Part shown: positions 33,433 through 44,219 of the stretch, piece by piece
Layout of the letters: every line of letters starts with the position of its first letter
Position numbering within the stretch: the stretch's first letter is position 1
Origin: Chloropicon primus
Lineage: Eukaryota; Chlorophyta; Chloropicophyceae; Chloropicales; Chloropicaceae
Direction of reading: 5' to 3'
Assembly (NCBI GenBank): GCA_023205875.1
Contig: CP060760.1
Span: 434,001 to 498,000, forward strand
Length of the DNA stretch: 64,000 nucleotides
Made by a program: the position numbers and the translations under genes
The notes under the pieces: generated by a model
The model's input: the letters and a program-made list of their open reading frames with translations, nothing else
Told to the model about the DNA's origin: nothing
The model's database searches: none

Positions 33433-36400
33433 ATGGATCCAACAGAACGGAGGAGGTCCTATTTGGGAGACGTGACCGCCTTGGTCGCGTACTCGGCGGC
33501 GAGCGGGGGAGGCTCGAGGCTCTGCATCGGTTCGGGTGGGGTGATCACCACCTGTCATACGGGCACCCTGGAACGGACAAAGGTTCGCGTGTTCGGAAAC
33601 GGGGCCAGGGTTCATGGCGTTGCTGTGTCGGAGGAGGAGGCAGGAGGCGGAGGGGGGAGGTACTTGATAGCACATGGCGAGCAGTACGCCAAAGTGTACC
33701 GATTGGATGCCGGAGAGGAGCTATTTTGCCTGGCTCGTATCGGGCCACTGGCGCACTGGATCATGGACGCCGTGTTTCTGCCTCGCGCGGCGGGGAGTGG
33801 CGCCTTGGTTCGAGTGGCCCTGGGACTCAGCGACAACAGCGTGGTGGTAGTGGACGTCGGGGAGGGATCCGCGGAGACTTGCGGGAAATTCGTGTGCTCG
33901 AGGTCCTACTTGCTGTATTCCATGAAGATCTTCTGCTCCAGGGGGGAAGGACTGGTGTACGCTGCCGCTGGGACGATATTCAACAGCGTCCTCGTCTGGG
34001 TCTTTCCCCTGCCCGGGGCTGGAGGGAGGCAGGACAAGGAGGTGATCTCCTGCTTTCCAAGACTGAATTTTGTGGGGCACCAGGGTTCGATCCTGAAACT
34101 GTGCTGGAGCGGCTCGGGGGACATGCTTGCTTCCTGCTCAGACGATAGAACGGCCAGAGTCTGGAGCTTGGCTTCCCTGAAGATGGATGCCGCGAAACGG
34201 GCAAGCAAAGAGTGCGAGACTCTGGAGGCAGAGAAGGTCATCTACGGCCACGGGAGCCGGCTGTGGGACTGCTTGTTCAGCGGGGATTCCGAGATGCTAG
34301 TCACGGCGAGCGAGGATTGCACTTGCAAGTTCTGGTTATCAAAAGCGCGGAAGTGCGAGACCGACACGTCTGACCTCGTCACGACGCTGTGCGGTCACCA
34401 AGGCCGGGGAGTTTGGAGGATTGCTGCGGCTGGGGGTTATCTCTTCACCGCGGGTGCTGACGGAGCGGTAAAAAGGTGGCTCCTTCAACACTGCTGCAAC
34501 CCATCTGGGATTGCGACAACGAGCCTGCCCTCGATGCACGTCAGGAGCTTTCAGCAAGCTCTGCCGCCCCTGCCACGGGGGCACAAAGACCCTGGCACCG
34601 CTGGTGCGAGCTCCGCGCCGGGGAAGAAGGAAGAGAAATCGGCTAAGGACTGGGTGCGATGCTTGAAGCTCGCCGGTGTGGACACGATGTACGTGGCCAC
34701 GAATCAGGGCATGCTTTACGAGAACTCGGTCCGCTCGTCATCGTGGAGATCCTTGTTTGCCAATCCCAGACGGATGCCCCTGCTGTGCATCGAGGTCATG
34801 CGTCCTAGGGGAGGGCGTGGCGTGCTTTCCGACCATTTCATCTGCGCTGGCGACGTCAATGGCTACTTCACAATGATCGCAGTGAGCAAAACGTGCTGTG
34901 GCCCCTGGCTGGAGTGGAAGGCTCACGAAAAACGGTTGATGGGCATTTTCCTTGGAAGGCAGGATGAGGAGAACCAGGTTTTCTCGACGGATGTCAGCGG
35001 TGAAGTGAAGTGGTGGATCGTGCCATGCAAAGATATGCTCGATGGCAAGGTGAAGCAGGAACCCGCCCTTAAAGCGAAGATGCGGTCTCCTTTCAAGATG
35101 AGGATACTTGGTGTTGACTTTTGCAGAGCAAGCATGTTGGTGATTTGCGGGGACAAAAATGGCAGCATCATGGCTTTCAGGTACCACGGTGGCTCCACGA
35201 GTTCCGAGGAGCCCTTAGACCTGACAATCCTGATGCAGCACAAGCACAACGTCAGTCCTGTAAGCTTTCTTCGCTCCAGGGGGAACGATGAAGTGGTGTC
35301 TGGAGGAGGGGATGGAAAGCTCTACACGTACAAGGTCATCCCTTCTTCGCGCAAGGAAGGCGAGCCAGGCCACGAGGCGCTTTGTCAAGTTGGCATTCAC
35401 ATTGAGAAGCGCATTGCGGCGATAGAAGAGCAAGTGGAGATGGGAGACGGCGCGACATACATTGGGGGCTTTCAATCGAGCGACTTTCTTGTTTGGAACG
35501 TTACGGAGAACTGCGAAGTGATTAAAATCAGTTGTGGTGGCTGGAAAAGGCCGCACTCTCTTTACATGGGAGAAGAGGGGGCTTCTTTTGCGCACGTCAG
35601 GGATCACGTCATTCACGTGCAGCAGCTTGAGCCGAGAGACAAGTCTGCCCAAGTGCTGCACTCTGCGTTCTCGAATGCTTTGACCCCGAGCTTCCATGGC
35701 CAGGAGATTCACAGCACCATCATCGTCCCAACGAGATGCCTGGGCAAAGGGGACGGCGCACCGCCGTGTCTCGTGATTACTGGAGCAGAGGATGGCTACG
35801 TTAGATACTCTGAGTGGGAGCCAGATTGCGCGACCGCGGGCCACTTCAAGTTGTGTGCCTCCGGCATAATCGGAGAGTGTGTTGCTGGTGCCCAGGTGAG
35901 ATCCCTTTCGTACAGCGGGCACAAGGAGGCGCAGGGCGCGTATGTGACGGCTGTTGGAGCAAAAGAAGTGGTCATGGTTTGGAAGATCGTGTACAATAGC
36001 AGCAGTGAGGAGGAAGGGTGCTTGCAGTGCGAGTTGATTTCCACGAAGGAACCGAAGGGTGGACTGAGACCCAAAATGAAGAAAGTCTCGGCCAAAGATC
36101 AGGTGACGGACCTGAGGCACTTGGCCGTCGACACTTTTGTGTACAAGGTCGATGGCAGCACAGACGTGATTTTCATGCTGGTGTCCTCCGCAGACGCCTC
36201 AGTCAAAGTCACTGCTCTTCAGGTGGATAGGAGGACTGGCTCCACGAAGTGGCACAACAAGGTTTGTGACCTCGTCAACGGAAGCAGGAACCCGACCTTG
36301 AGCATCAGATGGAAGGAGATAGAGAGCCTCGGCACATCTGTGGCCTTTACGGGATCCACGGACGGAGCCATCTGCTGCTGGGACACATCGATGGCTATCA

Positions 36401-36942
36401 ATTCGTTCAAAAACGCTTTGGCCAAGGGGGAGGACCACCAGTGCATCGAAATTTCACCTCTCAAAAAGTTTCAGGGCGTCCATGCGTCCGGAGTCAACTC
36501 CCTGGCCCTGAAGGTCAGCGCTTCGGAAGGGTTGGGCCAGCTGCAAGCACGCGTCGTGTCGGGTGGGGACGACCAAGCCCTCCACGCCAAGGAGGTACGT
36601 TTTCGAGTGCTGGATGGGTCGTCAGGAGGCGTGGCAATGACGAGTGACCGGGGTGCCCACGTCGCAAACTCCCACTACTCGGCGCTCAGGAGCGTCTGGA
36701 CAGATGGAACCTTCGTTTTGAGCACTGGACTTGATCAGCGGTTGAATATTTCGCGGCTTTTCGATGACGAGAAACAGGTCCTCCGCCTCGAGCTTCTGAG
36801 TCGCATGGCGGTGGAAGCAGGAGAGACCGAAGCCCTCAGTGCCTTCATGGACGAGGATCTGTGCTACGTCGCCCTTGCCGGCCGTGGCCTCAGCATCATG
36901 CAAGTCGCCTTGAGTTCGCGAGGCCCCCCAAAAAACCTGTAA
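33433..36942 (+). CDS. WDR6: WDR6-like large WD40 protein (tRNA 2'-O-methylation cofactor)
   Basis: A 1,169-residue WD40 protein starting at ATG 33433. The repeat order and key phrases fit WDR6 (yeast Trm734/Rtt10): LLYSMKIF..AAGTIFNSVLVWVF, then FVGHQGSILKLCWSGSG with SCSDDRTARVWSL, IYGHGSRLWDCLF with TASEDCTCKFW, and LCGHQGRGVWRIAAAGGYLF with AGADGAVKRW. Later propellers have GAEDGYVRYSEW, STDGAICCWDTS and VVSGGDDQALHAKEV. WDR6 partners the FTSJ1/Trm7 methyltransferase in modifying the tRNA anticodon loop. Intronless. The C-terminal third is less conserved but shows regular WD repeats. Confidence 0.85.
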   Translation: MDPTERRRSYLGDVTALVAYSAASGGGSRLCIGSGGVITTCHTGTLERTKVRVFGNGARVHGVAVSEEEAGGGGGRYLIAHGEQYAKVYRLDAGEELFCLARIGPLAHWIMDAVFLPRAAGSGALVRVALGLSDNSVVVVDVGEGSAETCGKFVCSRSYLLYSMKIFCSRGEGLVYAAAGTIFNSVLVWVFPLPGAGGRQDKEVISCFPRLNFVGHQGSILKLCWSGSGDMLASCSDDRTARVWSLASLKMDAAKRASKECETLEAEKVIYGHGSRLWDCLFSGDSEMLVTASEDCTCKFWLSKARKCETDTSDLVTTLCGHQGRGVWRIAAAGGYLFTAGADGAVKRWLLQHCCNPSGIATTSLPSMHVRSFQQALPPLPRGHKDPGTAGASSAPGKKEEKSAKDWVRCLKLAGVDTMYVATNQGMLYENSVRSSSWRSLFANPRRMPLLCIEVMRPRGGRGVLSDHFICAGDVNGYFTMIAVSKTCCGPWLEWKAHEKRLMGIFLGRQDEENQVFSTDVSGEVKWWIVPCKDMLDGKVKQEPALKAKMRSPFKMRILGVDFCRASMLVICGDKNGSIMAFRYHGGSTSSEEPLDLTILMQHKHNVSPVSFLRSRGNDEVVSGGGDGKLYTYKVIPSSRKEGEPGHEALCQVGIHIEKRIAAIEEQVEMGDGATYIGGFQSSDFLVWNVTENCEVIKISCGGWKRPHSLYMGEEGASFAHVRDHVIHVQQLEPRDKSAQVLHSAFSNALTPSFHGQEIHSTIIVPTRCLGKGDGAPPCLVITGAEDGYVRYSEWEPDCATAGHFKLCASGIIGECVAGAQVRSLSYSGHKEAQGAYVTAVGAKEVVMVWKIVYNSSSEEEGCLQCELISTKEPKGGLRPKMKKVSAKDQVTDLRHLAVDTFVYKVDGSTDVIFMLVSSADASVKVTALQVDRRTGSTKWHNKVCDLVNGSRNPTLSIRWKEIESLGTSVAFTGSTDGAICCWDTSMAINSFKNALAKGEDHQCIEISPLKKFQGVHASGVNSLALKVSASEGLGQLQARVVSGGDDQALHAKEVRFRVLDGSSGGVAMTSDRGAHVANSHYSALRSVWTDGTFVLSTGLDQRLNISRLFDDEKQVLRLELLSRMAVEAGETEALSAFMDEDLCYVALAGRGLSIMQVALSSRGPPKNL

Positions 36943-37298
36943 TATGCAACTGTAACTTCTTCTCCGTCCTCCCTCACTCCAATCGAATCGAATTCTCCAA
37001 TTAGGTTTCTCGGCACTACACCGAGGAGGGAGACGGAGAAGCGAAGCCGCAAGGGAGACCTACAATTTCTTGTTGACCCCCATTGATTGGACCCCGCATT
37101 GCTGCCCCATTGTTCTTCTCTCGGGAGGTCACTCTCCTTTGATGCGGGTTGTTTCCAGCAAACACAAGATGTCCAAACCTTGTCCAGCAAAGTTAAGTCT
37201 GTGTGAGTAGGTCTTACCAGTGACGAAGTGATACGTGTGTCACGCCAAGTGCCAGGCCCTGCGGGTCTTCGAGAACTGGAGCTTGTTCTGGTATCGTC
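36943..37298. other. Intergenic region between WDR6 and the multi-PH gene
   Basis: No gene or repeat of note. It is richer in A+T than the flanking coding DNA and probably holds the WDR6 3' end and the next gene's leader. Confidence 0.4.
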
Positions 37299-39687
37299 AT
37301 GCTGAGCCTATCTTTGGGAGACTTGCTGGTCTTTCCGGTCTTCAAGACCGGAAAGAACTCCATGACCAAGACCAAAAAGCGTTTGCTTTGCTTTGACGTG
37401 GAGGAGAAAGTTCTGATTAAGAAGGAGAGGAACAAAGTCATGTCCGTCTCTCCCTTTACGAGCATACTGTCGTACCACGCGGACAGCGAGAACTGCACCA
37501 TCACCGTAGAATTCGTCAAGCAGGCTCGAAACGGCATGGAGACAAGGTAAGCTTTTGGTTTGAGCAGCAGCATGAGACACAAACACACACACACACAGCA
37601 AGGATGGGTGTGAGTCCTCGCCCAAGGTGGCGCCTTGGAGGCTGTGGATTGTCCTTTGGGCCGCATTGCTGCCTCGGAGCACCTCGCTGACCTCACCTTT
37701 CACACACACACACACACTCTCTCTCTCTCTCTCTCCCTGGTCTTGTCCTTTGGTGTGTACGCACAGAAAAAGCATCTTCATTGCCCAGAACCGGTACGAG
37801 AAGAACGTCCTCGTTGCAGTCCTTCACTCCATCATACACAACGATTGGACGTATGTGAACGCGATGTGCGAGATCCCGTTGGAGTCCTTGAACAAGCCTC
37901 CCCCTGGCTTGAGCACGAGAATCGTTGGCCGGGGCCACCTCATGATGAGGGGAAGCAAGAGCAACTTCGACACCGTGCTCATAACGGTGGTGTGGGGGAA
38001 GCTCTTCGTGCAGAGCTCCAAGACGAGGATGCTCAAGGGGGATGGGACGGATGGGAACATTCATCATCCAGAGAGGGTCTTCTCCCTCGTCAACGGGAGC
38101 CTTGCCGTGGACGTGGACGGCTCTGGCAGGATAGACGTCGTGACGCCGACGCACCGCTTGCAGTTCCTCGTGGAACTGAACTCGGAACTGAGTCACGACA
38201 AGTGGCTCAAGGTCCTTGCCAACTCCATAGCCATTTACGACACGGACAACAAGTACTTCATCGACTTCGGAGAGATGGTGAAGAGGGAGACGAGGGGCAA
38301 GGGCAAGGGCAAGGAGAATCCCCGAGCGTCGTTGTCGTCGAGTGGGGTGAGGAACGGCACCGGCGCCGCCGCGGGGACGAGTTCCCCGGCGGGAAAGCTC
38401 CAGGATGGCCCAACTGCACCGAGCCCCTCGCCGAGCGGCAGGAGCAGGACGGATACCATCCCTTGCGTCAGGGGGAGTGCGAACACTGAGATCATGCTCG
38501 CCAAGCACTTCCTCCTGAACTTTACTGTGGCCTTGCTCCCGCCCAAGGACTCGAAGGTAAACATCAGCGCCAAGGAGAAGAACGCGATCGGTCAGTACAG
38601 GGCCGTGCTGCACCTGGACAACCTGAGGAAGTCCTTGGAGATCGTGATCAAGGGAACGTGCGTGCTGTCCTTCAAGATGCGAAGCATAGAAAAGTACGAG
38701 AGCTCCGAGGAGGACTGCGACGGGGCGTACCCCTCGCTGGCGATCCACTACAAGCTCCCCACGGAGAACCTCTCGAAGAGGAACGTGATCGTGATGTACT
38801 TTCAGGCCAGGCACGAGCTGGAAGTCTGTGAGATTCTGCTGCACAACACCCTGGGGGGCTCGCCGCCCAAGCAGCTCAACCTGCAGAGGTCGATCCTGAA
38901 GCAGGGCAACCTGCAGAAGAAGGGCAAGAGCGGGATCTACGGCCAGAGGTACGGGGTGCTGATGCCGAACAAGCTCTTGCTTCTGAGGAGCAAGACGGCG
39001 TACATCCCTCTCCAGGTGGTCACCTTTGGGAACAGCATGAGGGAGTGGGCGATCGCCGTGGACGACCAGGACAAGTCGGTGGTGAACATGACTCCCACCA
39101 TCGTGGGCCAGGACTACGCTGCCGCCCTCGAGGAGCACATCAGCAGCCTGATGAACCACGTGATCAACCTCAAGTTCCAAGACCCTGAGGAAGCGCAGAA
39201 TTGGTACGACCACATCCGGAAGCTGTCCAAGTCACCCGGCAGCCCTTTCGGCGGAGGCGGCGAAAGGGCCAAGACAACAACGAGGAGCAAGGTGGAGGAG
39301 GCTGAGGAGGAGGAGGAGGAAGAGGAGGAAGAGGAGGAAGAGGCTGAGGAGGAAGAAGAGGAAGAGGAAGAGGAAGAGGAAGAGGAAGAGGAGGAGGGGC
39401 CTGCCTCGCCCTCCGAGGAGCCCAAGCGCCCCTCGGTCTCAGAATCGGTGGCCAAGTTCCTCAACCTCTCGCCGGAACTCGAGGAGGAGCGGGGGAGGGA
39501 AGAGGAGCAAGAGATGGGAGATGTGGAGGGGCTCGGGGAGGAGGGGCTCGGGGAGGAGGGGCTCGGGGAGGAGGGCGCTGGTCATCGGATGATGACCCTG
39601 GCGGGCGATGGGGAGAACACCGTCCAGACCGCTTTCAGATTCTGGGGAGTGAAGAAGAAGAGGAACGACAGTGAAGGAGGAGAATAA
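37299..39687 (+). CDS. Multi-PH-domain protein with acidic tail, two exons
   Basis: A 722-residue protein. Exons are 37299-37546 and 37767-39687; the intron 37547-37766 has GTAAGC and GTGTGTACGCACAG, contains CA and CT repeats, and splices ACA-AG to A-AAA. The N-terminus (KRLLCFDVEEKVLIKKER, then KSIFIAQNRYEKNVLVAVLH) looks like a PH-type fold. A second PH-like unit begins near residue 139 (GRGHLMMRGSKS, then LITVVWGKLFVQSSKT). Another is near 464 (KQGNLQKKGKSGIYGQRYGV, ending EEAQNWYDHIRKL). A glutamate-rich stretch follows (about 593-630), then three GLGEE repeats. PH folds suggest phosphoinositide or protein binding; I do not recognise the family. Confidence 0.78.
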
Positions 39688-39859
39688 TCCTGGCTTGCCG
39701 TGCGGGCGTGTGTGTAGATATATAGGAAGAAGAAGACTTTTTGCTAAAGCTGGACTTCCGCACTATTATTATTTCGTGCCTTGCTCTTGTTTGTTTTTAT
39801 AAAGGGAAAAAGAATGATGAGCTTGAGCTTGGATCCGTCCGTCTCGTTCGACCTAACCC

Positions 39860-40345
39860 CTAACCGGTGATGTAAGCCTGCGCGGCCTGCGCGAAGGGTC
39901 CCTGGAACCCAAAGTTAGGAACGTTGAAGGCCGGGACGCCGAAGGATGGGATCCCGCCGACGGTTCCGAAGGTCGGGATGCCGAAGGAGCCCGCGATCGC
40001 CTCCTCGGTCATCAGGACGCCCTCACCGGGGTACCATTGGGAGGCGATGGCCTCGTAGTACCTCGTGACCTCTCCGAGCCAAGCCCCGTACGCGGTGGCC
40101 GAGAACACGCCGCTGGGAAAGATCGCTTCGTAGTTGAACACGGGGAACTCCATCGGCATGGTCGACGGGGCCGACGCCGCGTTGGCGTCCGTCGTGGTGG
40201 CGTTCGTCGCGGTGGCGTTCATCGTGGCGTTCATCATCGCCGTCTCTGGAACCGCGTCGAGGGCGAGCTCGCCCTGCTGAGCGGAGACCACCCCAGCAAA
40301 GCAGACCATCGCGATCGCGAGGGCAGCAGCAAAAGTAACCTTCAT
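39860..40345 (-). CDS. Small secreted protein, novel family
   Basis: A predicted 161-residue protein with a clear signal peptide (MKVTFAAALAIAMVCFAGVV, cleaved near SAQ). After it comes an Asn/Ala/Thr stretch with repeated NAT sequons (NATMNATATNATTTDAN), which are potential N-glycosylation sites. A region rich in aromatics follows (AWLGEVTRYYEAIASQWYPG), then a C-terminal part with repeated IP-x-F / VP-x-F steps (GIPTFG, GIPSFGVPAFNVPNFG). No cysteine remains after the signal peptide. It is divergent from a second small secreted gene 550 bases away that shares its general layout. No family recognised; likely extracellular or wall-linked. Confidence 0.75.
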   Translation of the reverse strand: MKVTFAAALAIAMVCFAGVVSAQQGELALDAVPETAMMNATMNATATNATTTDANAASAPSTMPMEFPVFNYEAIFPSGVFSATAYGAWLGEVTRYYEAIASQWYPGEGVLMTEEAIAGSFGIPTFGTVGGIPSFGVPAFNVPNFGFQGPFAQAAQAYITG

Positions 40346-40895
40346 CGTTGGTTGCGGTTGTGGTTGATCGTGTTCTTCAAGGCGTGGTGGGCGCCGAGGG
40401 TCTGTGTTTTTCTGAGGAGGTTGTTCCTGTTCCTTTGTTTTTGGCCGAACGATCGCGATCGATCGCTAGCGCCGCCCCACCGATCATGAGCTCATGAGTA
40501 GAAAACAAACGTTACATCTTTTCCCGCTTTTTTTGGTTCGTCTCCGCCAGAGATCTTTTGTTTTTCTGTTTGTTTTTTCAAATGATTACAACAGATTGAG
40601 GGGGGAGAGGTCATCGATCGATCGCGCCGCCCGCAACATCATAAACACGAGCACATCGGCGCCCAAGCACGAAAAGGTGAGGACCCGATCGATTCGATCG
40701 AACCCTCCGATCGATCCCTTCGATCGATCCCTCGCCTCCGTCCCCCCTAGGCAGGTCAGGGGTCGACGGTCGATCGATCGATCGATCGCTTCCACGTATC
40801 CTTGCGTCGTGCGGCCAACAACCCCTCTTTGCTGACTTTTGACCTAACCGAACTCCAACCATCCAGAACTCCAACAACAAAAACAACAAGGAAAA
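40346..40895. promoter_or_regulatory. Shared divergent promoter of two small secreted genes, GATC-rich
   Basis: This 550-base stretch separates the two starts. Palindromes built on GATCGATC occur near 40457, 40615, 40690, 40707-40727 and, as a longer (GATC)n run, 40768-40788. No coding region is supported. The layout suggests shared control of both genes. Confidence 0.55.
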
Positions 40896-41183
40896 ATGTT
40901 CTCCAGGATCACCACCTTCCTCGTGGCGCTCGTCGCCGTCCTCTCCGTGGCCAACGCGTCCAGGACCCTGCTCCAGGACCAGGCCGCCACCGGCGCGATG
41001 CCCACCATCCCCACCTGGTACCCTGGCTTCGGAGCCCAGTTCCTGAACCCTCAGGCCTGGACCAACTTCTACTCCCAGGCGATCCCTTACGACATCTACG
41101 CCAACTGGGTCAACACGAACACGGGGTTCAACATCCCTGTGATCACCGGGCTCCCAGGCCTGCCACCTACCGGATCCACCTAA
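40896..41183 (+). CDS. Small secreted protein, novel family
   Basis: A 95-residue protein. The ATG at 40896 follows an AACAAAAACAACAAGGAAAA leader. The signal peptide is MFSRITTFLVALVAVLSVAN, followed at once by ASRTLLQDQ, the R-x-LL motif seen after signal peptides in many green-algal secreted proteins. The mature part is rich in Pro and aromatics (MPTIPTWYPGFGAQF, AWTNFYSQAIPYDIYANWVN) and ends GLPGLPPTGST. There is no cysteine. It resembles the divergent neighbour in the MP-x-x-P start, the paired aromatic helix-like stretch and the proline steps, so distant paralogy is possible but unproven. Confidence 0.75.
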   Translation: MFSRITTFLVALVAVLSVANASRTLLQDQAATGAMPTIPTWYPGFGAQFLNPQAWTNFYSQAIPYDIYANWVNTNTGFNIPVITGLPGLPPTGST

Positions 41184-41410
41184 GGTGAAGAAGAAGATCG
41201 AGGGTCTGTCTTCCCCGTGCATGCCGCGCCTTGAGCGACCAACGAGCAGGCGGCGAGAAAAGGATCGGACTTTTTTTTTTGACGATCCAAAATCAATTCT
41301 AAAAATTTTTTTTTAGTACAGGAATTCTTTCTGTTAAACCGAAACCGCCTCTCTCTCTCTCTCTCTCCCCCCACACACACCACACACACCAACGCACAAC
41401 CACCAACGCA

Positions 41411-42559
41411 TCAGCTAGGGGGGAGGGAGGAGGAGGAGACCGTCTTCTTTCGCAGCTTTCCCGGCGGATGGTGCGGGTCGGTCCCCTCCTCCTTTCCCCC
41501 TCCTCCTCCGGCGGCCGGCGCCAGGGCGCCCTTGAGCGCCCCCCTGCCCTGCAAGATCTGGAAGGAACACAGGAGGTCCTCGTTCACCGAAAGCACGGCG
41601 CCCGAGTTGTCGAACTCCCCCATGTAGTTCGGCGCGGAGAAGACCGTGACCATCTTCCTCTTGGCGAAGAACTCGTAGCCCTTGGGTACGACCTGGTGGG
41701 CACGGACGACAAGATCCATCCCGTGCCTCTCCATGAAGTTGTCCACGACCTTCTTGCCGAAGATGTAGCTCACCCCCCGGTCCGACTCGGCCCACGACAC
41801 CACGTCGTTCGAGGGGTCGGCCCAAAGAAAGTCGCACAGCATCCCGTAGTCCGGGACCTCGCAGGGCCTCTTGATGGACTCGATCTGCTTCATGCTCCTG
41901 AGCTCGGGGGACAGGCCGCCGTGGATGCAAAAGATCTTCCCGCCGACGATCGCCGCGAACGGCAGGGCGTTGAACACCTCCGTGAAAGTCTTGAAGAGCT
42001 TGGCCCCAGTCCCGTACTTTTGCTTGATCTCGTCGTGGAACCCGTAGATCCGAGAGATGCCCGAGCACTCGTGGTTCCCCCTGATCATGAAGAACTTGGA
42101 CGGGTACTTGAGCTTGTAGCACAGCAGCAGCAGGAGGACCTCGAGCCCGCAGTCGCCCCTGTCCACGTAGTCCCCCAGGAACAGGTAGTCGGACTCGGGG
42201 GGGTACCCGTTGTACTGGAAGATCCGGAGCAGGTCCTCGTACTGGCCGTGGATGTCGCCGACGATTCGCATGGGGGACCGGATCCTGAGCAGGGACGGCT
42301 GCTTCAGGAACAGCTTGACCGCGGACTCGCAGATGGCCTTCACCTCCTTGGTGCTGATGAGGTTCTTCCTGGACTCGAGGCGCTTGAAGAAGCTCGTGGG
42401 GCTCGCCACGGGCGTCTCCGCCTTCTTCTTGTAGTTCAAAAGCCTGTCGATGACCGAGTCGAGGTCCGCCTCGCACTCGCACTCCGCCTCCTCCACGATG
42501 TTGGACGTCTCGGTGCCCCCCTCTTCCCCCTCCACGACGCCTTCCCCCTCCGGCAGCAT
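41411..42559 (-). CDS. PP1-like serine/threonine protein phosphatase, divergent
   Basis: A PPP-family catalytic subunit closest to PP1. The start is uncertain: ATG 42559 gives 382 residues, and ATG 42862 would add 101, but the added part has poor codon use, so the shorter form is preferred. Metal-binding motifs are intact: [42 protein letters not shown], and [30 protein letters not shown] and the substrate-groove region fit PP1. The near-invariant SAPNYCGEFDN is [11 protein letters not shown] here, so the cysteine that microcystin attacks in PP1 is a methionine. An acidic N-terminus and a Gly/Ser C-terminus replace the usual tail. Confidence 0.88.
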   Translation of the reverse strand: MLPEGEGVVEGEEGGTETSNIVEEAECECEADLDSVIDRLLNYKKKAETPVASPTSFFKRLESRKNLISTKEVKAICESAVKLFLKQPSLLRIRSPMRIVGDIHGQYEDLLRIFQYNGYPPESDYLFLGDYVDRGDCGLEVLLLLLCYKLKYPSKFFMIRGNHECSGISRIYGFHDEIKQKYGTGAKLFKTFTEVFNALPFAAIVGGKIFCIHGGLSPELRSMKQIESIKRPCEVPDYGMLCDFLWADPSNDVVSWAESDRGVSYIFGKKVVDNFMERHGMDLVVRAHQVVPKGYEFFAKRKMVTVFSAPNYMGEFDNSGAVLSVNEDLLCSFQILQGRGALKGALAPAAGGGGGKEEGTDPHHPPGKLRKKTVSSSSLPPS

Positions 42560-43127
42560 CTCCCCTCCTCCTCCTTGTCTTGTCCCTAGCCCCCGAGGCG
42601 TTACGGGCGTTATGACCCCTGCTTCGCTCGCGGGGAGACCAGGGAGGGAGCTCGCGCGCGACGTCCGTCCACCGAACGTCAAAAAGAGGCCGCTCCAGTC
42701 CTCCTCCCGTCTCTCCTCCTCACCCTTGTTGTTGTTGTGATGAGCAAGACGCGGCCGTGTCGTCACATCACAGGCAAGCAAGTTTGCCCTCTCGTTCACC
42801 TCGGCCCTGCGGGAAATGGTCGCCAGGTTCAGCTGAGAGAGGGCAAAGGCAGGAACATTCATTGTGGGTGGTTCGGAAGGGAGGTGGTAGGGATGGGGGC
42901 AGGGACAACTAGACGTTTCGACAGGTCCGATTTTCACGTCGCGCGCGCGCGCACGTGTGTGTGTGTGCGTGTTTGTGTGTTTTACATCTGCGCCGAGGCA
43001 AAAATAATTTAGTGGGGCCAAGCCCTGGGACCCCATACTCCAGGTAACGGGCAGAGATACTCCGCCTTCGCCTCCGCTGTCGCCGTTTCGTCCGTTTCTC
43101 GCACCCAGCAACCCAGTCCTTCGCTCT
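42560..43127. other. Region between PP1-like start and IST1 stop
   Basis: Contains the probable PP1 leader (with a possible alternative ATG at 42862), a GTT repeat near 42727, and a GC/GT repeat near 42940-42980. It also holds the 3' end of the IST1 gene. No other gene seen. Confidence 0.45.
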
Positions 43128-44219
43128 TCAAAAGTCCTTTGGAGGCTTGGGGAGCTGGCCCCCGGTCTTCAGGGCGTCGAGCCTCTGGGAGAGCTCGTCC
43201 ATCCCGCCGTCGGCGGCGCTGCTTCCGCTGGCGGCCGCCGAGCTCGCTGGCGGGTCGACGACGTCCACCACCCTCACGCTCAGGTTCAGGTTGAGCGGGG
43301 AGGGCGTGTCGGGAAGGTCCGGCACCCCGTCCGCGTCGTCGGAGGCCTCGCCCTTGGCCGACTTGAGGACCGGGGCGCTGGGGGGCGAGGGGTCATCCTC
43401 ATCCAGGGGAGGGGGCGTGGCGGCCTTCCCCGCCTGGACCGGCGCCACGGGGGCGTCCCCCGGGTGGACCGGCGTGCCCACCGCGATGTTGTCGTGCGGG
43501 GACGCCGGGGGCTCGTCCGGCTGCCCCGCCTCGTCCGTGAAGTGCACGGTGGGGTACTGCGGGTCCACGCCGGGGTACTTGATCTGGCCGCCGCCCGAGC
43601 CTCCCCTCCCGCTGCCGTCCGCGGGGGCGTCGTCGTCGTCCTCCACCGCGGGGCCCGTCACCACCTCCCAGTCCACGTTGTGGTCCAGGGCGATCTCGGA
43701 GAGGAGGGCGACCTTCTTTTTCGGGTCCGGCACCCTAATGGCCAGGGCGTCCACGAGCCTGGGGTTGACCTTCTCGTTCAAGCACGTCTCGTCGCTCTGG
43801 GCCCTCTGCACGTACTCCTTGCCATACTTGGCCTGGAGCTGGGTCTTCACCGCCTGGAGCTCCGGGAGCTGGGCGCTGCACCGGTTGGCGGCGTACACGA
43901 CGCTCGCCACGCTCTCCTGCATGTCCTCCGGCAGGCCCTTGCTCATCTTCATCAGCTCCACCCTCACGCTCAGAAGCTCGCAGTACAGCTCCAATATCTC
44001 AAACGCCAGCACGGTGCTCTCCTCCTGGATCAAGGCCTCCACCCTTATCCTCGCGGAGTCCTCCTTCCCCGTCGCCAGCAGCGTCGCGATGTCCTTCCTC
44101 TGGGCCCTCGTCGTGATCGCCTTCTTGTTCTGCAGCAGCCTGATCCTCGACACGCACAGCCTCAGCTGCGTCTTGCACTTGTTCGGGTCGAAGCCCCCGC
44201 CGAACAGGGACTGGAACAT
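43128..44219 (-). CDS. IST1: IST1-like ESCRT-III-associated protein
   Basis: A 363-residue protein starting [20 protein letters not shown]. The N-terminal ~185 residues form the IST1 domain: [40 protein letters not shown], then [20 protein letters not shown] and RVELM. A long Asp/Pro/Gly-rich linker follows. The C-terminus carries [13 protein letters not shown], which matches a MIM1 motif (LxxRLxxL) used to bind VPS4 MIT domains. IST1 regulates VPS4 and ESCRT-III in multivesicular body sorting and abscission. Intronless and full length. Confidence 0.92.
   Translation of the reverse strand: MFQSLFGGGFDPNKCKTQLRLCVSRIRLLQNKKAITTRAQRKDIATLLATGKEDSARIRVEALIQEESTVLAFEILELYCELLSVRVELMKMSKGLPEDMQESVASVVYAANRCSAQLPELQAVKTQLQAKYGKEYVQRAQSDETCLNEKVNPRLVDALAIRVPDPKKKVALLSEIALDHNVDWEVVTGPAVEDDDDAPADGSGRGGSGGGQIKYPGVDPQYPTVHFTDEAGQPDEPPASPHDNIAVGTPVHPGDAPVAPVQAGKAATPPPLDEDDPSPPSAPVLKSAKGEASDDADGVPDLPDTPSPLNLNLSVRVVDVVDPPASSAAASGSSAADGGMDELSQRLDALKTGGQLPKPPKDF

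Noticed and set aside
40690-40790. CRISPR-like or origin-like array of GATC repeats
   Set aside because: There are no spacers of even length, and the host is eukaryotic; simple palindromic repeat is enough to explain it.
42560-42862. Longer N-terminus for the PP1-like phosphatase from ATG 42862
   Set aside because: The added codons include many that are rare in this genome (ATA, GTA, CTA, AGA) and the DNA looks like 5' leader; kept only as an alternative start.
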